64,000 nucleotides of DNA from Perognathus longimembris pacificus (GCF_023159225.1 NC_063184.1:15985528-16049527), one strand, 5' to 3'. Positions 1 to 10,712 are shown, numbered from the stretch's first letter. A program made the numbers and translations. The notes: generated by a model from the sequence alone, not told the origin.

Positions 1-1961
1 GTCCCATTGCAATATTTAATTTTTTTTTCTTCCTGACAGAGTTAGACCTTGAGAGATATCGATCATACTTTAAAAACTCAATTATCAGAATAGATGACAT
101 AGGCCATCATTTACACACTGTATCTTAGAGAGGAGTTCTTGCAAGATGGATGAACAGTATCCCCAGATGCAGACTGTTGCATTCTTTGCCCTTCCCTAGC
201 TCCTGACAATAATGGTCCTGACTCAAAATTTATCCAAGTGCTTTTTAAACCCATTTACATTTCTGAAAAATGTCAAGTAATAAATTTCCTGAATTCATTA
301 CATGAGAGTGATGTGGTATTTCCTGGTATTTGTCTAGAACTTACCTCATTCATTTTATCCCAGAAGTATTGGTATGCAGCCTAGTCATTGACTTAAGAGT
401 ATTTCTTTTTCTTCTTTACACTACTGATAAATTACCTTCTTTTGAAAATATGCCGTGGAAGAAATAAATATCACAGGATGACAGGAGCATGGAAATCTTG
501 CAAAAATGACAACAACAATCTTGGTGCAATGTGCAAAGTTTTGTAGGCAAGACCTAAGGTGTTTTGACCTTCAAAACCCTAATAGCTATAACAGTGGCTG
601 CTCTAGAGTAAGAACCTAGTAGTTATTTGCTGAACACATGAAGGGAGTAAACTAGAACACCTTTCTTTTTCTTTTAGCTCATTGCTGATGGTGATCAGCA
701 GACAAAAAAAAATCATCAGATGTTTCCTACTTCACAATGTGATCATATTCCTCTCTTAAATTTGGATTCTTTTTTTTTTCTTAGCTTGGCTAACAACAAT
801 AATATGGATTAAGTATGAAAACCCATTCATTGCTTTCAAGGCACTGAAAATATAATAATTATACCACACCTGGATGTTCACTCTTTCTGATGGAATTCTC
901 TTGCTGTAGCCATTGAATTCTGTTTGTTTCTCCTAATGTCATTCCCATATTGGCTCTTCAGGCAGGAAGTTTCTCTGGTTAAGCTTGTTTCACGGTTGAT
1001 TCCATCCTTTTGACTTCCTGTTTTCACAGTTTGCCAGCCAATCAAATCTATCTGTGGTTTTAAAGCATGTGTCAACTGAACAGATATCAAGAATAAAATG
1101 TATATATGCATCCCAAACGACCTCTGTGAACATCAGCAAGATTGCACAAGGCAGGAACCTCAGATAGCATTTTAACAGAAGAAAAATGGTCAGAAATTAG
1201 TTCACGCAGTATGCTATCCAAGCTTTAATAAACCATGGCTTATCTCTTTTGGCCAGTAGAGAACTTCTAATTGGTAAGTGTCCAAGGTAAGGCAAACAAA
1301 TAGAAGGAAACCTGTTTGCCTGGCTTTACACATCAGCAAGATAGTTCTATCATACATCAACGGCCTTCACGTTGACAACAGGAAAAAGGTGACTCAGCTT
1401 CTACCCAAGGGGAAGTCCCAGCATTGGGCTCAAACAATGCTGCTTTGCTGGCATGTCTTACCTTTATTTGAGGATATGTAAGAACTGAGGACTTAATCTT
1501 CTCTTTTGGGTCCCTGACAGGGATAGCAAATTTAATATCTAAAGAGAAGTATTATTCAAGGGTAGAAGGAGGTGGAGCAGAGGAAACCCAGAAAACTTGT
1601 GGGTAGGCTGGTAAAATTATATCTTAAATTCCAGGAATACTGCATTTGGAGAAAGGAAACAGGATGGACCCAGCAATAAAACCAAAACAACATTAAAAAT
1701 CTTCCTTGGAATAATGAGTCTGGTGAATAAATAAAATAAAGAAAGCACTCTGGGAGAAATGTACTTAGTTTTTCCTCACCTATCTGTGTACCTACAATTC
1801 TCTGTGCAGAAAAGAGATCCTAATTTGTAAGTCCCACTTCAGGAGACACGGTAATAGTAATTTCTCTTTCATGCATGCACCTTTCATGACATAACACTGT
1901 GTTATAAGATTTATATGTTATATGTTCACTTCAATTTCAGGGTAATCAATTGTTTTGATTG
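1..1961. other. Unassigned AT-rich sequence
   Basis: I see no gene or repeat family that I can name with confidence here. The two short open frames (about 878-1111 minus and 1278-1481 plus) have no recognisable domain, signal peptide or splice context. The sequence may be intronic or intergenic. Confidence 0.5.
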
Positions 1962-2431
1962 TTTTTGGTGCCAGTTCTGGGGCTGAATGCCTGGACGCTT
2001 CTGTTCCTGAGCTACTGCTTTCTTCTCCTTCTCCTTCTCCTTCTCCTTCTCCTTCTCCTTCTCCTTCCTCTTCTTCCCTCCCTCCCTCCTTCCCCTCCCT
2101 CCCTCCCTCCCCCTCCCTCCTTCCCCTCCCTCCCTCCTCCCTCCCTCCCTCCCTCCCCCCCTCCCTCCCTCCCTCCCTCCCTCCCTCCCTCCCTCCCTCC
2201 CTCCTTCCTTCCTTCCTCCCTTCCTCCTTCTGCTTCCTCCTCCTTGTTCTTTCTATTCTTGCTCAAGGTTAGTGCTCTACCACTTGAGCCACAGTTCCAC
2301 TTCCAGCTTTTTGGTCATCAATTGAAGTATCTCACAGACTTTTCTTCTTGGGCTGGCTTTGCACTGTAATCCTCAGATCTCAGTTTCCCAAGTAATTAGG
2401 ATTACAGGCATGAACCACCAGCACTGGGCTC
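1962..2431 (-). mobile_element. B1-Geo SINE interrupted by an expanded pyrimidine tract
   Basis: The Geo end reads 'gccagttctggggctgaa' near 1970 and stops at 'cctgagct' near 2014. It resumes at 'gctcaaggttagtgctcta' near 2262 and runs through the 7SL-like part to about 2431. The two halves belong to one SINE. A simple repeat of about 210 bases has grown between them at the position of the normal short CTCTTTT stretch. Confidence 0.8.
2018..2232. repeat. (CTTCTC)n then (CTCC)n polypyrimidine array
   Basis: Almost pure C/T on the + strand: hexamer-like CTTCTC units first, then CTCC and CTTCC units. It lies inside a SINE body. The proline/serine/leucine-rich and arginine/glycine-rich open frames across it are simple-repeat translations. 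Such homopurine-homopyrimidine tracts can form triplex DNA. Confidence 0.95.
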
Positions 2432-2604
2432 CTTAGCTTTTTTACTTGAGCCACAGCTCTACTTCCAGCTTTTTGGTTGTCAAATGGCCATGAGTCTCAT
2501 GGACTTTCCTGCTTGGGCTGGCTTTGAAGTGAGATCCTCAAATTCCAATTCAGCCTCTTGAGTACATAGAATTACAGGTGTAAGCCAGGTGTGCCTGGCT
2601 TTAG
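2432..2604 (-). mobile_element. B1-Geo SINE, 3'-truncated copy
   Basis: Directly abuts the previous SINE. It begins at 'acttgagccacagctctac', has the linker and 7SL-like part ('ggctggctttgaagtgag'), and lacks the outer Geo end. It may be an older copy into which the neighbour inserted. Confidence 0.75.
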
Positions 2605-3984
2605 AATAATCTTAGAAAATATAGGGCTGAAGATAACATGTATTTCTCTGGCAACTGAGCTCCATCTTTCACAAAATAACCTATCAACAGCAGATGGGCA
2701 GACCTTAGCATAGATCTACAGCAGAAAAGTAGCCTGTTTCCCAATAAGTCCTTCTAAGAGGTATTTTGGTCCGGGCCACTTTGATCCCCATTATCCTTGA
2801 TGCTTAAATGTTGTTCTAAGTTGCTCTAGCAGGGCTTCACTTTGTTTTGTTTTTAGTAGTTCTTATTTATTGACTTTGGTGAAGTCTCTATCTCCTTCCT
2901 CTTTCATGGGCAGTGACCATCTGGTAAATGTGGCTTGTTAGGCCATTTACCAAGACAGACTTATTACAAGAACCCGCAGAGTGGCTAAGGGTCTCTTGTG
3001 GGCGGTGTGGGGCGGTGGGGTGGGGTGGTTGTTAGGGTTTTATGGGAAAGGCAATGACAATAATGAAGTAATAAACAGTAAGAATGTGACTTAAGTTTCA
3101 TTCCTTTAACAAAGGTTTATTTTTTACTAGATTATGTGTATAGAGTGACAAGTCTATTTACTATTCTTTTACAATGGTCACAATGGTTATTCTGTCTTGG
3201 GCTGTGGCTTAGTAATGGCACAGTAGTTATGGATCCTGTCGCCATCCAATCCTACCATCCCTCTCTCTTTGTGTCCTTATTACACAGTCACTACCTGAAA
3301 TAGAGCAATCACTTAAGAGACATTTTTAATTGAATAAACTGAAGAAGTTTTCCGCCATGTCTGCTTAGTTACATTTTCTTTGAGACTACCTCTAGGGAGA
3401 GAGAGATGGAATGTAATAACACTCATACACAGGTGGAATTAAAACAACAAAACTAGAACTTTCTCTCCTGGATCGGGAAATGATAGCAGGAATTGCTCTC
3501 TGGCGGTCACCATGGAGATACATCAGGAAGAAAAAAGAGCCAGTTAAAAGCAGCTTTTAGAGGCAGCAAAGAGACCATGTAGAGTTTATGTCAGGTTTAA
3601 ATAATTTAAACTCATTACAGAGAAGAACATTTAGGATGTGTTTGGCCTTCATTCTGCCCACAAGATTTCAGAACCTTCCTTAATCTGATTAGAGAGAGCT
3701 CCCTGTCGCCCCCACCCCCTCACTGAATCCTCTAGCCTGGTGCTTCTCCTTTCTTTGTTCCTGTTCTTGCCTTCTCCCATCACAAAGCAGTAACAATATG
3801 ACTAAAACCTTACTCATTTAACACATTGTGTGAGTCAGAGCAAGTATCCCGGAAGCCTGGCAAATTTGCCACATCTTCTAGTCTCAAGATTGACATGGCT
3901 AGAAGTCCTCTGTGGAGCTAGGAGAAGAAAATGTGACACATTTGTTCTTTACTAGCCACATGGCTAGCCTTGTTACTTCTTTTA
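2605..3984. other. Unassigned sequence
   Basis: No gene or clear repeat seen. It contains a guanine-run motif near 3000, annotated separately. Confidence 0.5.
3000..3025 (+). other. Potential G-quadruplex motif
   Basis: Four runs of three or more guanines (GGG, GGGG, GGGG, GGGG) fall within 26 bases, with loops of at most seven bases. This meets the usual G3+N1-7 pattern on the + strand. Function is not implied. Confidence 0.6.
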
Positions 3985-4262
3985 AGTCTTGGGTAGCTTT
4001 CACCTCCTCCATGATGTCTTCCCTGAACTTCCTTTTGGTGCCATGAGCAGCCCTACCCTGTCTAATATTCTAGCACCTCCTTATTTTTCCTCCTGTAATC
4101 TCCTGTAATGTATTCTATGAATGCATCACCCACTGTACTCTCATTTCTTCTATTTAGTTTCTGTTTATGCTTCTCATCTGAATGCATGCTCCACAAGGAC
4201 AGAGATGAGTTTATTCACCAAAACACAACAGATGCTCAATAAACTTTTGTAGAATGAATGAC
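3985..4262 (+). mobile_element. L2 LINE 3' end (ancient)
   Basis: Diverged but recognisable L2 tail: 'cctccatgatgtcttccct' near 4005, 'gctccacaaggacagagat' near 4188, and 'gctcaataaacttttgtag' near 4234 ending in an AATG-type terminal repeat. Orientation is forward. Confidence 0.7.
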
Positions 4263-4611
4263 TGTCCATCCATTTTCCATCCTTTAGAGGAGCTTTGGAA
4301 TGGGTACCATTAAAATCTAAATTTCGTTGGGCTCTGTAATAGAACTGTAAAATCTGTAAATAAATAAAATAAATCTGTTAAATCAATCAATCAATCAATA
4401 CAGACTGTAAACTCTGGAATTTTGCAGGGCTCCCTAACAGAACTGTAAAACCATGGTCCAATTTTTTACTCATACAGGATGCCTTCCTCTGGGATTCTAA
4501 GTTCAAATGGCATGGGAAGATTAAATTGATAAACTGGAAGTCACCTATTGAGCTTCTTGTCTTTCAATTCTGTTAGGCTTCCTTTCCTTTGCTGTATTAG
4601 TTACCATACTT
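4263..4611. other. Unassigned sequence with a short local direct repeat
   Basis: The string 'agaactgtaaaa' with a similar upstream flank occurs twice, near 4340 and 4440, about 100 bases apart. A short AATC tandem run lies between them, near 4380-4400. No gene seen. Confidence 0.5.

Positions 4612-4659
<48 letters not shown>
4612..4659. repeat. (GT)n microsatellite
   Basis: About 24 uninterrupted GT units. Confidence 0.98.
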
Positions 4660-4663
<4 letters not shown>

Positions 4664-5133
4664 CTGTTTTCTTTCCTCTTTTTGTCCAGGTTGCTCAGTG
4701 AAGTTCTGAATCAATCTGTTTCCTTATGATAATTTCTTGCATGCTTCATCTTTGCCTCTAGTATTCTAGAACTCTGTTTTGTACTTTCTTGGTATTGCTT
4801 TATTCTTTGCTACCTGTACCATGAATTATCTTTCCTGGCTGAGAAGCAGTTAGCAGATGACTCACCAGTCCAATCATTCTGACTTTTCTTTGCAACCCAT
4901 AATAATTTCAGATTCCTGGCCTAGACCTTTCTTACTAGTTCTGCTTCAGATGAGGCACAGGCTTTCACATAGTGGATTAGAAAACCTGCTTTCTCTGCCC
5001 TAACTGGTTCTGAGAGTCCTCTTAGATCTGCTGACTGTTCTGAGCTCTGAAGGAAGAGGAGAAGTTCTGTTTTAAGATGCTCTATTTTTACCACTTCATT
5101 TTGTATTGATCATCATCTTACAATTCCAGGATC
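4660..5133. other. Unassigned sequence
   Basis: Ordinary complexity. No gene, RNA gene or repeat recognised. Confidence 0.5.
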
Positions 5134-5385
5134 ACCTGGGTGCCAGTGGCTCATGCCTGTATAAATAGCGATTCAGGAGGCTGAGATCTGGGGAACAAGG
5201 TTCAAAGCCAGCCAGGGCAGGAGAGTCTGTAAGACATTTATCTCCAATTAATCACCAAAAAGTTAGAAGTGGAACTCTGGCTCAAGTGGCAGAGCACAGG
5301 CCTTAAGTGAAAAAGCTAAAGGACAATGCTTAGGCCCTGAGTTTAAGCCCCAGGACCAGCACAAAAAATAAAAATAAAATAATTT
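5134..5385 (+). mobile_element. B1-Geo SINE, near full length
   Basis: Left part 'gccagtggctcatgcctgta' resembles 7SL/B1. The linker is 'tatctccaattaatcacc'. The Geo part runs 'ctggctcaagtggcagagc' to 'aagccccaggaccagcac', with an A-rich tail. Confidence 0.88.
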
Positions 5386-5904
5386 AAGTCTCCAACATCT
5401 TCATAAGGGAGGACTTTGAATTATATTCTCTCTGACTTGACAAAATCAGAAGCAATTAAGTTAGATCTATTTGTGAAGCCTTGGCTGATTTCTAGAGACA
5501 GAGGCTTGGAAATACAAAGGGTGAATACCTAACCTTCTGACTTCAATATGCTAATCAGATACTTTTGAGTCACATTTGTTTTTCCCTATGCAGTTTTTCA
5601 TGGGTCTTCTCTTACAGTATGCATTTAATAACCTGGGGTAAGTTAGCAAGAATGCCTGGATTTTTACCTGCTTCGTGATGTGAGGAATAGCATGGAACTT
5701 GGAAATTCAATTTCTATGTGTTTAGGAAGGAAAACTTACACCAGGTAAGGTAAACTAAAGAGAAACATTACAGGTTAAACCAAGCAGCTGAGGTCTCTAA
5801 GTTTGAAAATGTGTGTAAACATTACCTTTGCAAGGGAAATTTGCCTTAAGGGTGTATTGAGTAAGTATCACATATGGGGTATAATGGAGTGCTCCCAGGA
5901 TACC
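5386..5904. other. Unassigned sequence
   Basis: Nothing recognised between the SINE at 5134 and the CT array. Confidence 0.5.

Positions 5905-5963
<59 letters not shown>
5905..5963. repeat. (CT)n microsatellite
   Basis: About 29 CT units. It sits exactly at the 3' tail side of the following minus-strand SINE. Confidence 0.97.
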
Positions 5964-5966
<3 letters not shown>

Positions 5967-6187
5967 TTATTTTTTGTCAGTTGAGGGGCTTGAACTTTGG
6001 GCCTGTGTGCTGTCCCTGAGCACTTTTGCTCAAGGCTAGTACACTACCACTGAGTCACAGCTCCACTTCTGATTTTTCTGGTGGTTAACTGGAGAGTGTC
6101 ATGGGCTTTCCAGCGTGGGCTGGCTCTGAATCATGATCAGCCTCCTGAGTAGCTAGGATTATGGCTGGGAGCCACCAGCACCCAGTT
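5964..6187 (-). mobile_element. B1-Geo SINE
   Basis: Complete reverse-oriented copy, from the tail ('tttattttttgtcagttga') through 'acactaccactgagtcacag' to 'gagccaccagcacccag'. Confidence 0.88.
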
Positions 6188-6327
6188 TCCCCTCCTTATC
6201 TGGCAGGCAATCTCCTATCAATTGCTTTGGTCTTTAAAGTCAGCTAATAAATATATTGGTACTATTATATTGGTGTGTAGAGGATTTTCTCAAGCCTTCT
6301 TTTATAGGGGTTTGGGTAGCACATGGA

Positions 6328-6396
6328 TATGTATGTGTGTGTGTGTATTATATGTATATAGCACATGGGTATATATGTATGTATATATACATACAT

Positions 6397-6427
<31 letters not shown>

Positions 6428-6436
6428 CATACACAC
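6328..6436. repeat. TG/TA/CA-rich dinucleotide region
   Basis: Short (GT)n near 6336 followed by alternating TA, ATAC and CACA runs to 6436. It is low complexity; peptides read from it are rich in Tyr, Ile and Val. Confidence 0.85.
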
Positions 6437-6462
6437 ATCAGGTAGAATTTCTCATTTGTTGT

Positions 6463-6515
6463 GTGTGGTGGTTCATGCCTGTAAACCTCAGGGATGGGGG
6501 CAGGAGTATCATGAG
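6463..6515 (+). mobile_element. B1 fragment
   Basis: 'gtggtggttcatgcctgta' is the start of a 7SL-like SINE. The copy breaks off before the IDL-Geo SINE at 6521. Confidence 0.55.
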
Positions 6516-6520
6516 TTTTT

Positions 6521-6725
6521 TTATGGCCTAGTGGCAAGAGTACTTGCCTCGTATACATGAGGCCCTGGGTTCGGTTCCCCAGCACCACATATACAGAAAA
6601 TGGCCAGAAGTGGCGCTGTGGCTCAAGTGGCAGAGTGCTAGCCTTGAGCAAAAAGAAGCCAGGGACAGTGCTCAGGCCCTGAGTCCAAGGCCCAGGACTG
6701 GCCAAAAAAAAAAAAAAAAAAAAAA
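6521..6725 (+). mobile_element. IDL-Geo SINE with long poly(A) tail
   Basis: The left monomer has an A-box-like 'tggcctagtggcaagag' and a B-box-like 'gggttcggttccc'. The right Geo module is 'gtggctcaagtggcagagtg' to 'cccaggactggcc', followed by about 22 adenines. It is one of only three plus-oriented copies here and looks young. Confidence 0.92.
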
Positions 6726-6762
6726 TGAGAAAAATGAACTTCCCAAGTTATAATATATGGAT

Positions 6763-6763
6763 T

Positions 6764-6835
<72 letters not shown>

Positions 6836-6918
6836 TCCTTCCTTCCTTCCTTCCTTCCTTCCTTCCTTCCTTCCTTCCTTCCTTCCTTTTCTCTTTCTCT
6901 CTTTCTTTTTTTCCTTCC
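6763..6918. repeat. (TTTC)n/(TTCC)n pyrimidine array
   Basis: TTTC tetramers change to TTCC tetramers and then to impure TC sequence. The array leads directly into the 3' tail of the next minus-strand IDL-Geo copy. Confidence 0.96.
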
Positions 6919-6923
6919 TTCCT

Positions 6924-7120
6924 TCATTTTTCCAGTCTTGGGGCTTAAACTCAGGGCCTGAGCACTGTCCCTGGCTTCCTTTTGCTGAAGGCTAGCGCAC
7001 TATCACTTGAGCCACAGCGCCTCTTCTGGCCTTTTCTGCTTATGTGTTGCTGAGGAATCAAACCCAGGGCTTCATGCATGCTAAGGAAGCATTCTACTGC
7101 TAAGCCACATTCCCAGCCCC
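6924..7120 (-). mobile_element. IDL-Geo SINE
   Basis: Runs from 'ccagtcttggggcttaaac' to 'ccacattcccagcccc', with moderate divergence. Its tail merges with the tetranucleotide array to the left. Confidence 0.9.
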
Positions 7121-7149
7121 TATAGATTTCTTTATTCCTTTGATGCTCC

Positions 7150-7560
7150 ATACCCTCACTTCAGAGTCAAATTTTGTTTCATATCCTTCCCTCCCTTTTT
7201 GTTAAAAAAATTGTTATTATGAAGGTGATGTACAAAGGGCTCACAGTTATGTAAGTCAGTTAAAGAGTGTGTTTCTTTTTGGACAATGTCACACTTTCTC
7301 TCACAGTCTCCCATTTTTTTCCCTCCTGTCCTCACCCACAAGTTGTGTAGTTTGTTTTCAACATAATATTAAGTGAGGACCACTGCTGCATTTGTCCCCT
7401 GCATTTCTGTGATTCCCCCAAATAGATACATGAAAAAACAAGATAAGAAGAAAAAAAAAAACAAAAACAGCAACAAAGGAAAAAAATAACCTCTTGTTTC
7501 CATTTCCTGGAGTTCATTTTGATAAATATCATTTTATGAGATCAGATGCATTGCACCTTT
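7150..7560 (-). mobile_element. L1 3'UTR fragment
   Basis: Matches the other minus-strand L1 3' ends in this window (37.45, 48.95 and 54.3 kb) by shared signatures: 'ttgttattatgaaggtgatg', 'ggacaatgtcacac', 'cacaagttgtgtagttt' and 'cctcttgtttccatttcctg'. Confidence 0.82.
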
Positions 7561-7680
7561 GCATCCCTCCCCACCCTTATTGAGACAGGGCTTCACTATG
7601 TAGCTCAGGCTGGCCTAAAACTCCTGTTCCTTCTGCCTCAGCCTCCTAGGTGCACACCCTCCTATCTGGGTGACTTACCT
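7561..7680 (-). mobile_element. B1 SINE
   Basis: Reverse B1 with 'tgagacagggcttcactatg', 'caggctggcctaaaactcct' and 'tctgcctcagcctcctaggt'. It abuts the L1 fragment. Confidence 0.85.
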
Positions 7681-8790
7681 GTGAGATAATCCATGGGACA
7701 TGATTTCCACTCTGGACTTTTGGATGTGTGTATCTCAGGACAGTTAAGAAGTCCAATTCTGAGTCCTTACCACTGCAAAGACTTGACAGCATTAAACATT
7801 TCAGCTACTTACTTAGTCCATAAGTCAACATTTTTTTTTTTTTTGGCAGCTGAGTGCCCATAGGCTCTCCAGACACAGTAAATTGTTTTTTAATCTGGCA
7901 TTTATTTTCGCTTGACTCATTTTTAAAGTCTCCTTCATTTGTTCCTTCTGTTCATATATAACTCTATTAGCTTAGAGACACCATTCATTTTGTAAACAGC
8001 ACTTTAAACACATTTCATCTATCAGGATTAATTTTGCTGAATGCACCACCAAATAAATACATTAAAAACAATTGTAACACTTCATTAATCAAAATGTTGA
8101 CTTCCACAGGAGTGAAATGTCCCCCACCTTAAAAATTCATTTCCTTTGTTTGTTGGATGCTTGTCTATTTGACTAAAATATAAAATGTGAAAAAAACGTT
8201 GTCATTCTATTAAAATATGCATGCAGGATTTCAAGGTTCAATTTATTATAATTAAGGCTAATGAATTATTATATGGTCAAATGAGCAACAAATGCACATG
8301 CAAAGTCTGAAAAGTTAATTATTTGAAAATTGGCTAATCAATTGTGCATTCAAATGCATATTTGTTTGAACATACAGGCACTTCCTGCTTTTATAAGGGA
8401 TTAAGTCTAGATTAAAAAAAATCATTAAAGTAAAATACCTCCAAATCCTCTCTGCTCTCTTGTGGGGGAGGGCAAATTATGATCAAATGAATCTGATTCT
8501 TAACAAAACAAACCTGTTTTCACAACAAACCATCTTCTGAAGAAAGAAAAACATTAATATATACTCATTTAAAATGACAAAACTTTCACGGCAGATTAGT
8601 TTGTGGAAGTCATTTAACCTGAACATAAGTGAACAGAAATCTCTCCCACATCTAGTGGCCGGCCACCAGCTTGAAGTCCCCTAAAAGATCAATATCTGAA
8701 TAGTGGAATTAATATTTTCTTAAAAACAAAATACTAGTCTCACATAAAGATAAACTCCAAATCAGCTAAGGGATGTTGAGCAAGCTCATT
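7681..8790. other. Unassigned AT-rich stretch, candidate conserved non-coding element inside
   Basis: No transposon signature. Roughly 8180-8410 carries many homeobox-type cores (TAATTA, ATTATT, TTAATTA) and Oct-like ATGCAT/ATGCAAA sites in repeat-free sequence. That texture is often seen in conserved enhancers, but conservation cannot be tested here. Confidence 0.3.
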
Positions 8791-8796
8791 TCAGAT

Positions 8797-9189
8797 TTTT
8801 TTTTTTTTGTGAGGATATTGGGACTTGAACTCAGGGCCTGGGCACTGCTTTTTTTTTTTTTTTTTTTGCCAGTCCTGGGGCTTGAACTCAGGGCCTGAGC
8901 ACTGTCCCTGGCTTCTTTTTGCTCAAGGCTAGCACTTGATCACTTGAGCCACAGTTCCACTTCTGGCTTTTTCTGTTTATTTGGTGCTGAGGAATCAAAC
9001 CCAGGGCTTCATGCATGGTAGGCAAGTACTTTACCCCTAAGCCATGTTCCCAGGCCCTGGGAATTGTTCTTTAGCTTTTTCACTCAAGGCTGGTGCTCTG
9101 CCACTTGAGGTTCATTTCAAAATGCCATCCTCAGATTTTAGCTTTCTGAGTAGCTAGAATTACAGGCCTGTGCTACTTGCACCCAGCCT
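8797..9189 (-). mobile_element. B1-Geo SINE split by an IDL-Geo insertion
   Basis: The outer copy covers about 8797-8848 and 9058-9189. Its Geo end ('gacttgaactcagggcctgg') and its 7SL end ('agctagaattacaggcctgt') flank the inserted element. Confidence 0.8.
8849..9057 (-). mobile_element. IDL-Geo SINE nested in a B1-Geo SINE
   Basis: Begins with about 19 thymines, then 'gccagtcctggggcttgaac', and ends 'catgttcccaggcc'. The flanks share a 'cctggg' motif that may be part of the target duplication. Confidence 0.88.
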
Positions 9190-9717
9190 CTTGTCATCTA
9201 CTTTTCCAATCTACATATCTTAAAAAAGGAGGAGATGAGTTCATCAGAGGTAGAGTTGAAGCAGCAAACAAACTCCAAAGAAGAATAAAGTAGAAAAAGA
9301 AACTGGAAAAAGAGGCAAAAAAAAAAAAAAAGACACATAGGGTAACTACAATAATTCAGAATTGCATAAATTAACAGTAGAGGAGATAATTGGTACCACA
9401 TCATCACAGTAGTTAGAGGTTAGGAAGAATGGAGCTTCTATGTGAGTGTGCTTAGTAGAGACGAACAACAATGAGATCAATAAGATTAAGGTAGAAAACA
9501 GGATCATGGAATTAGTGTTAAGGACAAATGTAATGTGATGTCATTAAGCAGGGAGCAGTAGAAAGAATATAAGTAATGAGGCAAGGAGTTTGTCCTTTAG
9601 TTGAGGATTAACAGTTTGTGTATGCATGCTTAAGACACTAGCTAGGTGACATGACTCATGATTCCTATTCTAAAAGAGTTTGCAGTCTTTGGATATGGAA
9701 AAAAATAACAAAAGATG
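9190..9717. other. Unassigned sequence
   Basis: Purine-rich and ordinary. Nothing recognised. Confidence 0.5.
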
Positions 9718-9822
9718 AGGTTGGAGATGTGGCTTACTTGGTAGAGCACTAGCCAATGAGCAAAGCATCAGGCACCTAGTCTCAGACCAAATAAAGAGAG
9801 AGAAAGAAATAAAAGGTATACG
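9718..9822 (+). mobile_element. ID-like (tRNA-derived) SINE, degenerate
   Basis: 'ggttggagatgtggcttact' then 'tggtagagcactagccaatg' resembles the A-box half of an ID element. It ends in an A/G-rich tail. Confidence 0.6.
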
Positions 9823-10189
9823 CTATCTTAGCTGTTAGCATTTAAAACATGGAAAAGAGTAAGAGCAGGGCATGATGTCAAAGGACTTAATCAAAAGGAA
9901 TAAGCTCAGACTTAAAAGGATATTCTGTAAAGAGATGGAGGCTCTACAAGCAGGAAGAGCAGATGCAGAGGAAATGTTAGGTATGAAAGCATAATCTAAT
10001 ATCTAGCCAGCAATACTCTCCAACCCACTGTCTTCACCCATGCAATCCACAATGCAGAGTTCCCAGCCCAGCTGCCAGGAATGGTCTGTGATTGGTAAAT
10101 CCGCAAGGACATTCTGAGGCAACTTGGCTATTGATTGCTCTAGGGTGGCCACAAAATTCCATTTTGCCAGTGAGCCAGAGAACAAAGTT

Positions 10190-10191
<2 letters not shown>
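9823..10191. other. Unassigned sequence
   Basis: No repeat or gene recognised. Confidence 0.45.
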
Positions 10192-10221
<30 letters not shown>

Positions 10222-10264
10222 TTCCTTCCTTCCTTCCTTCCTTCCTTCCTTCCTTCCTTCCTTC

Positions 10265-10297
<33 letters not shown>

Positions 10298-10570
10298 TTT
10301 CTTCCTACCTTTTTTCCTTTTTTCCTTCCTTCCTTCCTTCCTTCCTTCCTTCCTTCCTTCCTTCCTTCCTTCCTTCCTTCTTTCCTTCCTTCCTTCCTTC
10401 CTTCCTTCCTTCCTTCCTTCCTTCCTTCCTTCCTTCCTTCCTTCCTTCCTTCCTTCCTTCCTCCCTACCTCCCTCCTTCCCTCCTCCCTCCCTCCCTCCT
10501 TCCCTCCCTCCCTCCCTCCTTCCTTCCTTCCTTCCTTCTCGCCTTCTCTCCCTCCTTCCCTTCTTTCTTT
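10192..10570. repeat. Very long (TTTC)n/(TTCC)n/(CTCC)n pyrimidine array
   Basis: About 380 bases of nearly pure pyrimidine, dominated by TTCC, with blocks of TTTC at the left and CCTC at the right. It runs into the 3' tail of the adjacent IDL-Geo SINE. The Phe/Leu/Pro/Ser-rich and Lys/Glu/Gly-rich frames here are artefacts of the array. Confidence 0.98.
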
Positions 10571-10574
10571 TCTT

Positions 10575-10712
10575 TTTCTGCCAATCCTGGGACTTGAACT
10601 CAGGGCCTGACATTGTCCCTGAGCTTGGTTTGCTCAAGGCTAGCACTCAACCACTTGAGCCACGGTGCTACTTCAAGCAAGCAATTTACCACTAAGCCAC
10701 ATTCCCAGCCCC
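10575..10712 (-). mobile_element. IDL-Geo SINE with internal deletion
   Basis: The Geo module is present, from 'ccaatcctgggacttgaac' to 'cacttgagccacggtgctac'. The copy then jumps to the last 40 bases ('caatttaccactaagccaca'). About 60 bases are missing from the junction region. Confidence 0.85.

Noticed and set aside
1955..2369. Pro/Ser/Leu-rich open frames of 105-136 residues and an Arg/Gly/Glu-rich antisense frame
   Set aside because: They are translations of the CTTCTC/CTCC array within a SINE and have no independent coding evidence.
6265..6705. 146-residue minus frame ('MASPGPWTQGLSTVPG...')
   Set aside because: The same peptide start recurs at many loci (49364, 50407, 51934, 52606, 60020) because it is the antisense reading of IDL-Geo.
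10092..10646. Open frames up to 172 residues rich in Phe, Leu, Pro and Ser
   Set aside because: Translation of the long pyrimidine array plus SINE ends. Every frame stays open because the repeat contains no stop.
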